Of a DNA stretch of 64,000 nt, positions 21,650 to 34,064 are shown piece by piece (the stretch's first letter is position 1; each line of letters begins with the position of its first letter). The stretch is taken from contig JAUKTV010000003.1 in the NCBI GenBank assembly GCA_030549205.1, positions 2,852,001-2,916,000 on the forward strand, in the 5' to 3' direction. The DNA is from Apiosordaria backusii (lineage: Eukaryota > Ascomycota > Sordariomycetes > Sordariales > Lasiosphaeriaceae). A model generated the notes under the pieces. The model was not told where the DNA came from, made no database searches, and saw nothing but the letters and a program-made list of their open reading frames with translations. A program made the translations under genes and the position numbers.

Positions 21650-22119
21650 AGGTGTAGTGGGTCTAAATTGTCATTTTCTCGGTGTATTAAAACTAAAATT
21701 GTACATACTTCCCTACTATTTATACGATTTACTTACATTAACCTTCCTAGCACCTATAGACCTTTCCGGCAACTTTCTTTACCTATTTTATCTACTTCTT
21801 CATTTCGGCTATTTTAAAAGTTAAGTTACTTCCTATTAACCTTTCACTTATAGACCTTTATAGCGATTTTCCTTAATTATTCTATCTATATTTTTATATT
21901 AGCTATTTTAATAATTAAGGTTATTAAAATATTATTTTTAAAAATAGCTAAGGCTTAGGCTATTTTAATATAGTTTAGCTTTAAATTTAAGGTTTTCTTA
22001 AAGTTTAATACTACTATTAAATACTTAAATTTATAAAAAGTAATAATATTATTTAAGTTTTCTACAATTTTAATTACTTAATAGTAAAAACTTATATATT
22101 TAGCCTTTAAAGGCTCTTT
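21650..22119. other. AT-rich flank outside the copia elements, with degenerate tandem duplication
   Basis: Strongly AT-rich sequence before the left target duplication of the outer copia element. Two diverged copies of an about 88-base unit follow each other, about 21738-21825 and 21836-21921; both contain TATAGACCTTT and GGCTATTTTAA or AGCTATTTTAA. The second copy has more C-to-T type changes. It may be a remnant of an older repeat mutated by RIP. Confidence 0.5.
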
Positions 22120-22124
22120 AATTA

Positions 22125-22803
22125 TATTAAGATAGGTATCTCACAGGCCTATAAGTATAGACCTGTGCAGGGAACGGCGCAGAACACTAAAAGCGAAGAG
22201 GGTTTTGTCTGCAGTATACGATAGTAGCTAGGTACTAAAGGAATGTAGATTATAAAGGCAATGTTTTACAATATATAGAAGGTAAATACTATAATATAGG
22301 CTTATAAGGCATTGTAAGATATAGTAAACCAGTATATTGAATTAATTTATTAGCTAGGAAAATATTACAGTAAATAGTTATAAGGGATAAGACTTATTAT
22401 AGGTCTTTAGCCCTATATTACTTTCTAAACCTCTTTTTATTTTAAGGTCTGAATACCTGTTAAGTTTACTAACTATAGGGCCTAAATGCCTATTAAGTCT
22501 GCTAACTGTAAGGCTTAAATGCCTGTTAAGTTTATTAATTGTAGACTTAATCGGCCAGCTAAGTCTAACTATTAAGTATATTAATTAAAAGCTATTTATA
22601 AAGTATAGGGTATTAATGTTTTACCGTTATAGTATGTTAACTGTTTAAGGCTTTAGGTTACTTTAAGGGTTTAAAGATTATTACAATTACTATAGTAAAG
22701 TATTAATAAGTACTATAATTTTAAGCTATTAATTATTATTAGCCCTATAGGTTATAGGCTAAAATATACTGTAAAGTCTATAATTAAGTGCTATATTTTA
22801 ATA
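22125..22803 (-). repeat. LTR A: 3' LTR of outer copia element
   Basis: 679 bases. The half near 22803 (inner side) is strongly mutated, while the outer end near 22140-22230 keeps GC-rich stretches such as CCTGTGCAGGGAACGGCGCA. Confidence 0.92.
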
Positions 22804-24714
22804 TCTTTTCTATAGCTGTAATATATAGTATTAACTAAAAAGGCTTAAAAAGGTTTAATAGTAAAATAAAGGTATTAAATAGCATTATAGGTAAGGCTTT
22901 AATAAGGCTATTAGTAAGTATCTTCTCTATAAGGAGGTAGATTATAGTAATGACTTTAGTAAATATAGCTTCTTTAACTTTTTAAAATCGAATTAAAGTA
23001 TATTTAGTTTGGTAATTATACTTATTACTATAAGCAATAGTAATAAAGCCTTTATTATTATATAATAGAAAGGTAAGGTCTATAATAGGCCTGGAAATTT
23101 CCTAAAAGAGACTTTTAAACTATATAGCTTTTTTAAAGCCTTTAATAAGCCTAATATATTCAGCCTTTAAAGTATTAAAAGATATAGTAAACGCTTTTTT
23201 AAATTTCTAATTAATAAATCCTCTAACTAAAGTAAATAGCTAACTGTAGGTAAATTTAGCACTTTCTTTATACTTAATTTAGTTACTATTAATAAAGCTA
23301 ATAGACTTTAAATTACTATTAAAGCTATAACTAATAGTACTATAAATATTAGAATAAAGGTAAGAAAGTAGTAATTTTATAGCTTTTAAGTAAGTATTAA
23401 TAGGCTATATTAGATATTGTAAAAGCTATTAAATGTTAAAAGCTATATTAGGCTTAGTTTAAACTATAGTATATATTAAAGTACTAATTAATTATCGATA
23501 TAGGTATTAATTAAAGGGGCTTATAGGGATTTTAAGCCTATTGCCTTTACCTATAATTCTAGGGCTTAGTAAAAAGGAAGTTAACTTAATACTAATTCTA
23601 AAGTACTTAACTACCTCTATAATATAGGCCTTTTAATAAATTTAAAGGTGCCGTTAAGGCCTATTACATTCAATTTAAATATTAAGGAAATAGCAGGTAG
23701 GATCTAAATCTTTAATATTATAATACTTCCCTATAGTATTCTTTAAGGCTTAAAACTATAGAAGTTTAAGGCCTATAATTAAGTAGTTATCAATATAGTT
23801 AATAATAAAGATCTTATAGTTTAAGTAAAAATAGGTAACTATATTAAAAATAAGAGGCTTAAAACCTAAAGCCTAGGTTATTATAAAGACCTTTTATTAT
23901 TAAAGGTAAGAAGCTTACTTTAGGTTATATAAAGATTTTTTTAATAGAATAACTTAGTTTTTAATAAAGTTCTATTTAGCTATCTTTAGTAATATTATAA
24001 TACTAGCATTACTGTAAGTAAACTTAAGTAGTCTTTATAGAATTTCGATATAGATATTAAAATCGGTCTTTAAATTTAAAAAAGCTTCTATAAAGTCTAC
24101 TTACTTTAAATTCTAATTAAATATAACTGTAAGGGCTAGTATAATTCTTTAAATTAGAAGCCCTATAATCGAAGTATAGGTCTATTTAAAATCGATTCTA
24201 AAGGCCTATTGGAAACTTTAAGCAACCAATCGGGCCTTAAACTTTACTATAATACCCTATAAATTCTTTTTATCTTTAAAGACTTAGTAACTTATAATAG
24301 GCTTCTTTTTAACTTAAAATCAGTAGATAAAATAGAAGGTCTTAGTAGTAAGAAGTTAATGTAATTTAATAAAGATAGCCTATAACTATTACTTCTTTTT
24401 AGAATATTTTAAAGTTTATTTAAAGGTATTAAGCTTTAAAGCCTTTATAGAATAGTACTTTTTATAGTAAAAAACTAAATAAGAAATAAGCTTACTATAA
24501 TTTATATTATCTATAGGTATAAATTCCTTATATTGCTTTTATAAAGTTTAAAGTAGAAGGATCTTAATAATAATAGAGGATACTATAAGTATTGGAATTG
24601 TAAGCTTAAGTAGTAATTAAGTAGGTAATATAAAGGATAATTTAAGTATTAAGGAATTAGGAATTAGTAAAATAAAGGGACTATAAATAAAGAACTTAAA
24701 AACTTAAACAGTAG

Positions 24715-25393
24715 TGTTGAAATACAGCACTTAGTTGTGGACTTTACAGTGTATTTTGGCCTATAACCTATAGGGCTAACAATAACTAATGGCTTAGAAT
24801 TATAGTGCTTACCAATACTCTATTACGGTAATTGCAGTAGTCTTTAGACCTCTAAAGTAGCCCGAAGCCCTAAGCGGTTAGCGTACTATAACGGTAAAAC
24901 GTTAGCGCCCTATACCTTATAAACGGCCTCTAGCTAGCGTACTTAATAGTTAGACTTAGTTGGCTAGTTAAGTTTGTAGTTAGCGGACTTAACGGGCATT
25001 TAGGCTTTGCAGTTAGTAAATTTAACAGGCATTTAAGCTCTGTAATTAGTAAACTTAACAGGCATTTAGGTTTTAAAATGGAGAAAGGTTTAGAAAGTAA
25101 TATAGAGCCAAAGACCTATAATAGATCTTGTCCTTTATAACTATTTACTATAATATTTTCTTAATTAATAAGTCAATTTAATATATTGGTTTACTATATC
25201 TTACAGTGCTTTATAAGCCTATATTATAGTATATACCTTTTATATATTATAGGATATTGCCTTTATAATCTTTATTTCTTTAGTACTTAACTACTGTTAT
25301 ATATTGCAGACAAAACCCTCTTTGCTTTTAATGTTCTGCGCTATTTTCTATATAGGTCTATACCTATAGGCCTATAAAATACCTATTTTAATA
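24715..25393 (+). repeat. LTR B: 5' LTR of inner copia element
   Basis: 679 bases beginning TGTTGAAATACAGCAC. Contains three tandem 33-base units at 24976-25074, each including TTAACRGGCATTTARG. The outer (left) part is lightly mutated, the inner end strongly. Confidence 0.93.
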
Positions 25394-27237
25394 AATTATA
25401 AGCTTAGGCTTATATTGCTTAAATAAATTTCTTTATTTTACAGCCTTTATAATAATATCTATCCTATAAGCCCTATCTATTTTAAGCTATCGAAGACTTA
25501 AGAAATAGTATTCTAATACTTTTAATAGTACTTTTACTTTCTTTTTAAGTATTAAAGACCTAAAAAACAGCGTTCTAATACTTTTAACAGTGCTTCTACT
25601 TCTCTTTTAAGCCTTTAACTTTCTTTACTATAGAGGATAAAGATATATACAACCTCTCTATAAGCCTTAGAGTTTTAAGGACCTTTAGCCTTTTATCGAC
25701 TTTTAACTTTTTTAAAGGCTTTAACTTTGCTTAGTACTTTTAGTAGCTATAGAATAACCTTATAGTTACTTTTAATAGTAGGATTGGGGCTGCTATAGTA
25801 GGTTTTACTGATTAAATTAGAGCTTTAAATGCTGAAATTAACCGAGTTAATATCTATATCGATAATTTCAATACTTGCCTTTTATTAGAATATACTGCTT
25901 TAAGCCCTTTTAAGTTTTCTTCTGAACCTTCTATAGACCTGCTTATACTATCTTTATTTTCAGTTACTTTAGCTTGTATAGGTCTATCGGCCTCTATTGC
26001 TATATCTATTATAGCACTCTCTTTAAGTTAAATTGCCTAAGAGACTACTGTACTTTTAGTAAAGGACTTTAGTAAATAGGTCCTTTACTTTATTAAAGAA
26101 TAAAAGCTTTTAAGTTTTAAGAACTAGCGCTTTTAGTATTAGGCTTTTACTATTTAAATAAGGGTTTTAGGCCTTTTTAAGTTTATAAATAAGCCTAAGT
26201 CAGTTACTAATTTACTAAACGATAATCTAAAAGCCTTCCTTCTTCTTACTATTCGGAATATCCTATAAGTAGGCCTACTGCTTACTATCGAAGCTAAAGA
26301 CTCTTTAGCGACCCTTTTCCAGCAATTACAAGCTTAGTATGCCCTTACTTAAGCTATCCTTTAAAATAAGCTCTATAAAGTTTACTATACTATTAAATTT
26401 AATGGTTTATTAAAAGTGGTTAAATATAATACTAAGTTTAATACCCTTATTATAAGGCTTTAAGGCTTAAGTGTTATAATTTAATTTATCGATTAAGTTA
26501 ATTACTATCTAAGCTTACTAAAGGGTAGTTTTCTACTATAGTATAAACGCTTTAAAGCTTTAATTTACTAAAATAAGTATAATTTTAGCTATTCTTACTA
26601 CTTTATATTAGAATTTTTATAGAGGGAGCTTTTAGCTAAGATCTGTATTTCCAGTACTATAGTTATTTAAGCCTTTTCTATACTTTATTCTTATATTGCC
26701 TTTATTAAGGATTCTAAAGCTTTAAAGGTTTCGAATACCTTTATAAAGAACTTTATAGAGCTTAGGCTTATTGAAAAGAAGAAAAAGAAAAAGGGGGATA
26801 AAAAGAAAGAGGATGCTGAAGACTTTGGAAATTCTAAGGAAATTTCTTTTATAGTAGGCTTTAACCTTAATATAGGCTTTTACAATACTAAACCTTTAAA
26901 GCTAACTATACCTTATAAACTATATAGCTTTATTAAGTTTATAGTATCTTTACTTTTTAAGATCCTGCCTTCTATATCTATTAATTTAGCTAATTATATT
27001 AACCTAGCTTTAAAAGAAGCCTAGCTTTTTAATATTAGGTTAACGGTCTATATTTATAATAATAAAAACCTTTTTATTGACCTTATTAAAGTAAAGGTTA
27101 AGCCTTTAATTATAGGAGATAGCCCTATAAGAATTATCAATAAAGGTATTGTAAAAGTCCAATTCTTTATTAAAATCTATAATAATAAGGCCTATTTTTT
27201 AGCTATTAACTTTATTAAAACTTTCTTTATTCTTACT

Positions 27238-27665
27238 TGTGACGAACCCCTGATCAGAACCTCTGAAAGGGATACACAGTTGAAGGTAACTTCTGATAAT
27301 AATGGTTCGGTGCAGCTAAACAGTGCACAACAAGATGTCTCAATGTAAACACAAGATACCGTGAATACAAGCTGTGATTGCATACTGCGGAACTATCTAC
27401 AAGCTATCTAGTTCCTCCGTATATATAGACCCTTTCCTAGTCGTGCTCACCTTGCTCAGTGCCCCGAGCACACTGATCACTCTGCTTGGTCTGCTCAGTG
27501 CTCCAAGCAGACTGATCATCCCACTCAGTCTGCTCAGCGCCCTGAACACACTGATCAACCGTTCCTTACTTTGATTGGCTCTCCTAGGTGCATTCCTGAT
27601 TGGTCCTTACCTCCCGTGGTTCCACAACCAATCGTTATTCTCGTCCATATACCAGGGTTGTGACA
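27238..27665. mobile_element. Unmutated 428-bp solo-LTR-like insertion
   Basis: Starts TGTGACGAACCCCTG and ends CAGGGTTGTGACA, imperfect inverted ends of TG...CA type. It is flanked by the target duplication ttact (27233-27237 and 27666-27670). Base composition is near 50 percent GC, in sharp contrast to the surrounding AT-rich pol. It holds a TATATATAG sequence (27421) and three 39-base tandem units (27455-27571). No coding. Best explained as a solo LTR of another retroelement family, or a small non-autonomous LTR element, that arrived after RIP of the host element. Orientation is not determined. Confidence 0.85.
27455..27571. repeat. Three 39-bp tandem units inside the 428-bp insertion
   Basis: Units each begin CTCAGYGCYCY and contain a CACTGATCA or GACTGATCA core; roughly 70-85 percent alike by eye. 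Confidence 0.8.
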
Positions 27666-30600
27666 TTACTTTTTTACTAAATATTATTAGTAGGGACTGT
27701 CTATATAATATTGGAAGAGCCTTATATAATTAAAAGTTTACTAATAGTAATTGCAATCTTATTGCCTTTTTGAATTTTAAGAAATTAGGGTTTTACTTTA
27801 GCCTTAAAGGCTAACTTTAGCCGGAAGTATCCTATTAGTAATGCTTTAATAATTATTTTGCTTTTCTTAAAGCCTTTAAAGTTTTTAAAATTTTAAAGGA
27901 GGTCTTTTCTAAAGCTTCTAACTTTTTAAAAAGGGATAGGTCTTTTAAGGATTTTAATAAGCCTTTATTAACCTTAATTTAATTAACTGTTCTTTAATAT
28001 ATATAACTTAAGTATATAGGTCTTAACCTTTTAAAGAAGACCTTTTTTATTACTAAAGGTATATTTAACTTATAGAAGGTTAGGCTTAAGGATTTAGTTT
28101 ATAAAAGCTATAATACTGTAAAAATCCTTTAAAGGCCTTTTAAGAATCTTATTTAAGACCTTTCTTTTACTTTAAACTATTTAAAGGGGGATATTATTAC
28201 TATTAAGCTTATTCTACTGTTAAAAAAGCCTTACAGCTTAATTATAATAAATCGAAAGACCTGTTTTCGATTTCTTAAGCTATTGGCTATTAAAGATAAT
28301 ACTATTATAGTACTTTATTTACTATTTAAAGGCTTAAATAATACCTTTTAGCAATACTTTGCTTACTTTTATTACAATAGAGGAAAAGAAGTCCTTTCTT
28401 TAAGTACTTACCTTATTAAAAAAGGCATTGGCTTTAGTATATTAAGCCCTAAAACTTTCAATTAAAATGGCCTAACCGAACGCTCTATTCGGGTTATTTT
28501 AAACTATCTTAAGGCTACTATTTTAGCTTTAGGCCTTTCTATTACTTTCTAAAGATATATAGCTATTTTTATAGTAGAAATTATCAACTATATAGCCTAA
28601 AGCTCTAAGGATCTTATACCTTATTAAACCTTTTATAATAAACTATTACCTTCTTAAATGCTATATTAGCTAAACCTTTTAAACTATAGGGCTATAAGTA
28701 TTGAGGTTATGGTGTATATCTTTATTAAGGATCGAGCTATAGGTCTTAAGCTTACTTTCTAAGGTATTAAAGGAAGACTTATAACTATTTTAGGTTATTA
28801 AACCTATTTAGTTTATTTAGGCTTAAATAAAGTTATTAAAACTAGCTTTATTAAGTTCTATAAAGACCTATTGGCCTAAATTACAGGTCTTTTAAGCCCT
28901 ATAAGTCCTCTAAAGGTCTTTAACTACTTTAATAAGTTAAAAGAGGATACTACTGTTTAAATTCTTAAGCTCTCTATTTATAGTCTCCCTATTCTACCAA
29001 TTCCTAATTTCTTAATACCTAAATCATTTCCTATACTATCTATTTAACTACTACCTAAGCCTATAATTCTAGTACTTTCAGTACCTTTTACTACTATTGA
29101 GATCCCTTTACTCCAGGCCTTACAGAAGTAACATAAGGAATTTATATCTATAAATAATATAGATTATAATAAGCTTATTTTTTACCTAATTTCCTATTAT
29201 AAGGAGTATTATTCTATAGAGGCCTTAAAGCCTAATACCTTTAAATAAGCTTTAAAATATCTTAAAAAAAAGTAATAGTTATAGGCTATTTTTACTAAAT
29301 TATATTAACTTCTTACTATTAAGACTTTCTATTTTATCTGCCAATTTTAAACTAAAAAGAAGCCTATTATAAGCCGCTAAGTTTTTAAGGATAAGAAGAA
29401 TTTATAGGGCATTATAGTAAAGTTTAAAGCCCGATTAGTTACTTAAGGTTTCCAATAGGCCTTTAGAATCGATTTTAAACAGACCTATACTTTTACTATA
29501 GAGCCTCCGATTTAAAGAATTATACTAGCCTTTATAGCTATGTTTAATTAAGATTTAGAGTAGGTAGACTTTATAAAAGCCTTTTTAAATTCGGAGACTG
29601 ATTTTAATATCTATATCGAAATTCTATAAAGACTACTTAAGTTTACTTATAGCAATACTAATACTGTAATACTATTAAAAGCAGCTAGATAGGACCTTAC
29701 TAAGGACTAAGTTATCTTACTGAAGAAATCCTTATATAGCCTAAAACAGGCTTCTTACTTTTAACAATAGAAGGTCCTTACAATGACCTAAGCCTTAGGT
29801 TTTAAGTCCTTTATCTTTAATATAGTTATCTACTTTTACCTAAACTATAAGATCTTTATTATTAGCTATATTAACGACTGCTTAATTACAGGCCTTAAGC
29901 CTTTATAGCTTTAAGCTTTAAAAAATACTATAGGGGAGTACTATAATATTAAAGACTTAGGTCTTGCTTACTACTTCCTTAGTATTTAAATTGAACGTAA
30001 TAGGCCTTAACGGTACCTTTAGATCCATTAAAAGGCCTATATTATAGAGGCAGTTAAGCACTTTGGAATTAGCATTAAGTTAACTCCCCTTCTATTAAGC
30101 CCTAGAATTACAAATAAAGGCAATAGGCCTAGAACCCCTATAAGCCCCTCTAATCAGTACCTATATCGATAACTGATTGGTACTTCAATGTACGCTATGG
30201 TTTAAATTAAGCCTAACGTAGCCTTTAGCGTTTAATGGCTTTTATAATATCTAATATAGCCTACTGATACTTACTTAAAAGCTGTAAAATTACTACTTTT
30301 CTACCTCTATTTTAGTATTTACAGTACTATTAGTTACGGCTCTAATAGTAACTTAAAACCTATCGGCTTTACTGATAGTGATTAGGTTAGGTATAAAGAA
30401 AGCGCTAAATCTACCTATAGTTAGCTATTTATATTAGCTAGAGGACCTATTAATTGGAAATCCAAGAAAGTATTTACTATATCCTTCAGTACTTTAAAAG
30501 CCGAATATATTAGGCTTATCGAAGGCCTTAAAGAAGCTATATAGCTTAAAGGTCTCTTTTAAGAAATTTCTAGGCCTATTATAGGCCCTACCCCTCTACT

Positions 30601-30860
30601 ATATAATAACGAAGGCTCTATTGCTATTGCTTATAGTAATAAGTATAATCGCTAAACTAAATATACTCTGATTTGATTTTAAGGGGTTAAAGAAGCTATA
30701 TCTATTAAAGTTATTACTATAACCTATCTCCCTATAGAAGAGATACCTGCTAACGGCCTTACTAAAGCCTTACTTATAGCGTTATTTAATACTTTTGTCT
30801 TACTATTAAACCTTTTTAAGCCCTTTTAGTCAGTACTATATATTGCGGCTATAGAGAGGG

Positions 30861-31526
30861 TATTGAAATACAGTACTTAGTTGTAGACTTTACAGTATAT
30901 TTTGGCCTATAACCTATAGGGCTAATAATAATTAATAGCTTAGAATTATAGCGCTTACTAACATTCTATTACGGCAATTGCAATGGTCTTCGGACCTTTA
31001 AAGTAGCCCGAAGCCCCGGATAGTTAGTATATTATAACGGTAAAACGTTAGCGCCCTATACTCTGTAAACAGCCTCTAGCTAATATACTTAATAGTCAGA
31101 CTTAGTTAACCAGTTAAGTCAATAATAGGCATTTAGGCCTTATAGTTAGTAGACTTAATAGGCATTTAGGCCCTACAGTTAGCGGATTTAATAGGCATTT
31201 AGGCCCTAAAATAGAGAAAGGTTTAGAGAGTAATATAGGGCTGAAGATTTATAATAGGTCTTATCCTTTATAACTATTTACTGTAATATTTTCTTAGTTA
31301 ATAAGTCAATCTAATATACTAGTTTACTATATTTTATAGTGCCTTATAAGCCTATGTTATAGTATGTACCTTCTATATATTGTAGGGCATCGCCTCTATA
31401 ATCCTCATTCCTTTAGTGCCTAACTACTGTCGTATACTGTAGACAAAACCCTTTTCGCTTTCAGTGTTCTGCGCCGTTCCCTGCACAGGTCTATACCTAT
31501 AGGCCTGTGAGATACCTATCTTAACA
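30861..31526 (+). repeat. LTR C: 3' LTR of inner copia element
   Basis: 666 bases, 13 shorter than its three relatives because the first 33-base unit is truncated. The outer end (31430-31526) is almost unmutated, with CGCCGTTCCCTGCACAGG. Confidence 0.93.
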
Positions 31527-33907
31527 AGTAGTATCCTCCTTTAACTTATTAAAGCAATTAAAGACCTTTAAAGGACCTATAAGGCTTAAAGGACCTATAA
31601 TTTAGGCTAATAGGTCTTTATAAAACTTAATAAAGCTAATTTTAATAACTTTATTTAAACCTAAATAGACTAAATAAGTTTAATAACTTAAAATAGCTAT
31701 AAGTCTTCTTTTAATTTTTTAAAAGGCAAATTTAAGACCTATAGTTCAATCTTTAATAAAGATATATACTATAACCTTAGTACCTATAGCTTTATAGTTT
31801 AAAAGATTTAATTAATATAGTGTTTAAAAAGGTAATAGTTTATTATAGAAAGCTTAGTAAAGTATAAAATCTCTAAAGCTTTAAGCTATATAGTTAATAA
31901 TTTCTACTATAAAAATAGCTATATATCTTTAAAAAGTAATAAAAAGGCCTAAAGTTAAAATAATAGCCCTAAAATAGTTTAAAATAATCTAAATAAAACG
32001 CTTAGCTAGGCCATTTTAATTAAAAGTTTTAAAGCTTAATATACTAAAGCCGATACCCTTTTTAATAAAGTAAGTACTTAAAGAAAGGACTTCTTTTCCT
32101 CTATTATAATAAAAGTAAGTAAGGTATTGCTAAAAGATATTATTTAAGTCTTTAAATAGTAAACGAAGTATTATAATAGTATTATCTTTAATAGTTAATA
32201 GCTTAAGAAATTAAAAATAGGTCTTTCAATCTACTATAACTAAACTGTAAGGCTTTTTTAATAATAGAATAGGCTTAATAGTAATAATGTCCTCCTTTAA
32301 ATAGTTTAAAGTAAAAGGAGGGTTTTAAATAAGATTTTTAAAAAGCCTTTAAAAGATTTTTACAGTATTATAGCTTTTATAAACTAAATCCTTAAGCTTA
32401 ACTTTTTATAAGTTAAATATACCTTTAGTAATAAAAAAGGTCTTCTTTAAAAGGTTAAAACCTATATACCTAAGCTGTATATATTAAAGGATAGTTAATT
32501 AAATTAAAGTTAATAAAGGCTTATTAGGATCTTTAAAAAACCTATCTTTCTTTAAAAAGTTAAAAGCTTTAAAGAAAACCCCCTTTGAAATTTTAAAAGC
32601 TTTAAAGACTTTAAAGAAAGTAAAGTAACTACTAAAGTACTATTAATAGGATACTTCCGACTGAAGTTAGCCTTTAAGGCTAAAGTAAAACCTTAATCTT
32701 TTAAAATTTAAAAAGATAATAAAATTGTAATTACTATCAGTAAACTTTTAACTATATAAAGCTTTTTTAATATTATATAGGTAGTCTTTATTAATAATAT
32801 TCAGTAAAAAAGTAAGAATAAAGAAGGTTTTAATAAAGCTAATAGTTAAAAAATAAGCCCTATTATTATAGGTTTTAATAAAGAATTGAACTTTTACAAT
32901 ATCCTTATTAATAATTCTTATAAGGCTATCTCCTATAGTTAAAGGCTTAACCTTTACTTTAATAAAGTTAGTAAAAAGGTTCTTATTATTATAAATATAG
33001 ACTATAAACTTAATATTAAAAAGCTAGGCTTCTTTTAAAGCTAAGTTAATATAATTAACTAAGTTAATAGATATAGAAGGCAGGACTTTAAAAGGTAAGG
33101 ATATTATAAACTTAATAAAGCTATAGTATTTATAAAGTATAGTTAATTTTAAAGGTTTAATACTATAAAAGCCTATATTAAAGTCGAAGCTTACTATAAA
33201 AGAAATTTCCTTAAAATTTCCAAAGTCTTTAATATCCTCTTTCTTTTTATCCTTCTTTTTCTTTTTCTTCTTTTTAATAAGCCTAGGCTCTATAAAGTTC
33301 CTTATAAAGGCATTTAAAGCCTTTAAAGCTTTAAAATCCTTAATAAAGGCAGTATAAAAATAAAGTATAAAAAGGGCTTAAGTAATTATAGTATTAGAAA
33401 TATAAGTTTTAGTTAAAAGCTTTTTCTATAAAAATTCCAATATAAAGTAGTAAGAATAGCCGAAATTATACTTATTTTAATAAATTAAAACTTTAAAGTA
33501 TTTATACTATAGTAAAAAACTACCTTTTAATAAACTTAAATAATAATTAACCTAGTCGATAAGCTAAATTATAATACTTAAGCTTTAAAGCTTTATAATA
33601 AAGATATTAAACTTAGCATTATATTTAACTACTTCTAATAAACTATCAAATTTAATAGTATAGTAAGCCCTATAAAGTTTATCTTAAAGGACAGCTTAAA
33701 TAAGAATATACTAAGTTTATAATTATTAAAAAAAGGTCGTTAGGAAATCTTCGGCCTTAATAGTAAGCAGTAGGCCTACTTATAGGGTATTTTAAATAGT
33801 AAAAAAAAGGAAGGCTTTTAAGTTATCATTTAGTAAATTAATAATTAACTTAGGCTTATTTATAAACTTAAAAAGGCTTAAAACCTTTATTTAAATAGTA
33901 AAAGCTT

Positions 33908-34064
33908 TGACATGCAAAAGGATAGTGTGATGATAATAGGTGTTACATTGATTACATTGAATTGATTGATCAGAAGAAGAAGAGGCTAGTGACGATAAGC
34001 TGTTTTGTATCCTCCACAGGTTGTGCATACCATGCACAACATGATGATCAGGCTTTTCGTATCA
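33908..34064. mobile_element. Unmutated 157-bp LTR-like insertion
   Basis: Begins TGACATG and ends GTATCA, flanked by the target duplication agctt (33903-33907 and 34065-34069). Normal base composition inside AT-rich surroundings. Contains the hairpin GTTGTGCAT-ACC-ATGCACAAC (34020-34040) and a GAAGAAGAAGAG stretch. Non-coding. Probably a solo LTR or TRIM-type element; too short to be a RIP target. Confidence 0.78.

Larger units (their letters stand above)
26200..30600 (+). pseudogene. Decayed gag-pol of inner copia element
   Basis: Translation with stops shows a UBN2-like gag segment at about 26280-26700 and a Lys-rich linker at 26770-26815. A protease-like region at about 27050-27200 is followed by the 428-base insertion. 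Integrase follows at about 28200-28900, with NGLTERSIRVILNYLK at 28467. Reverse transcriptase is at about 29400-29990, with KFKARLVT, DFIKAFLN and SYINDCLITG, the last matching the YVDD box. RNase H is at about 30380-30560, with WKSKKVFTISFSTLKAEYI. Stops fall at places where copia proteins carry Gln (CAA/CAG to TAA/TAG) and Trp (TGG to TAA/TAG), the pattern of C-to-T change on both strands. Confidence 0.88.
24715..31526 (+). mobile_element. Inner Ty1/copia retrotransposon (element 1), plus orientation
   Basis: Same family as the outer element, inserted into it head to head. LTR B 24715-25393, internal 25394-30860, LTR C 30861-31526, target duplication agtag at 24710-24714 and 31527-31531. 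The left end is TGTTGA, the right end TTAACA. The polypurine tract ATAGAGAGGG lies directly before LTR C. After subtracting the 428-base insertion and its duplication the internal region is 5,034 bases, identical in length to element 2. LTR C is 13 bases shorter than the other LTRs because of a deletion in a 33-base repeat. The copia order (integrase before reverse transcriptase) is visible. Confidence 0.94.
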
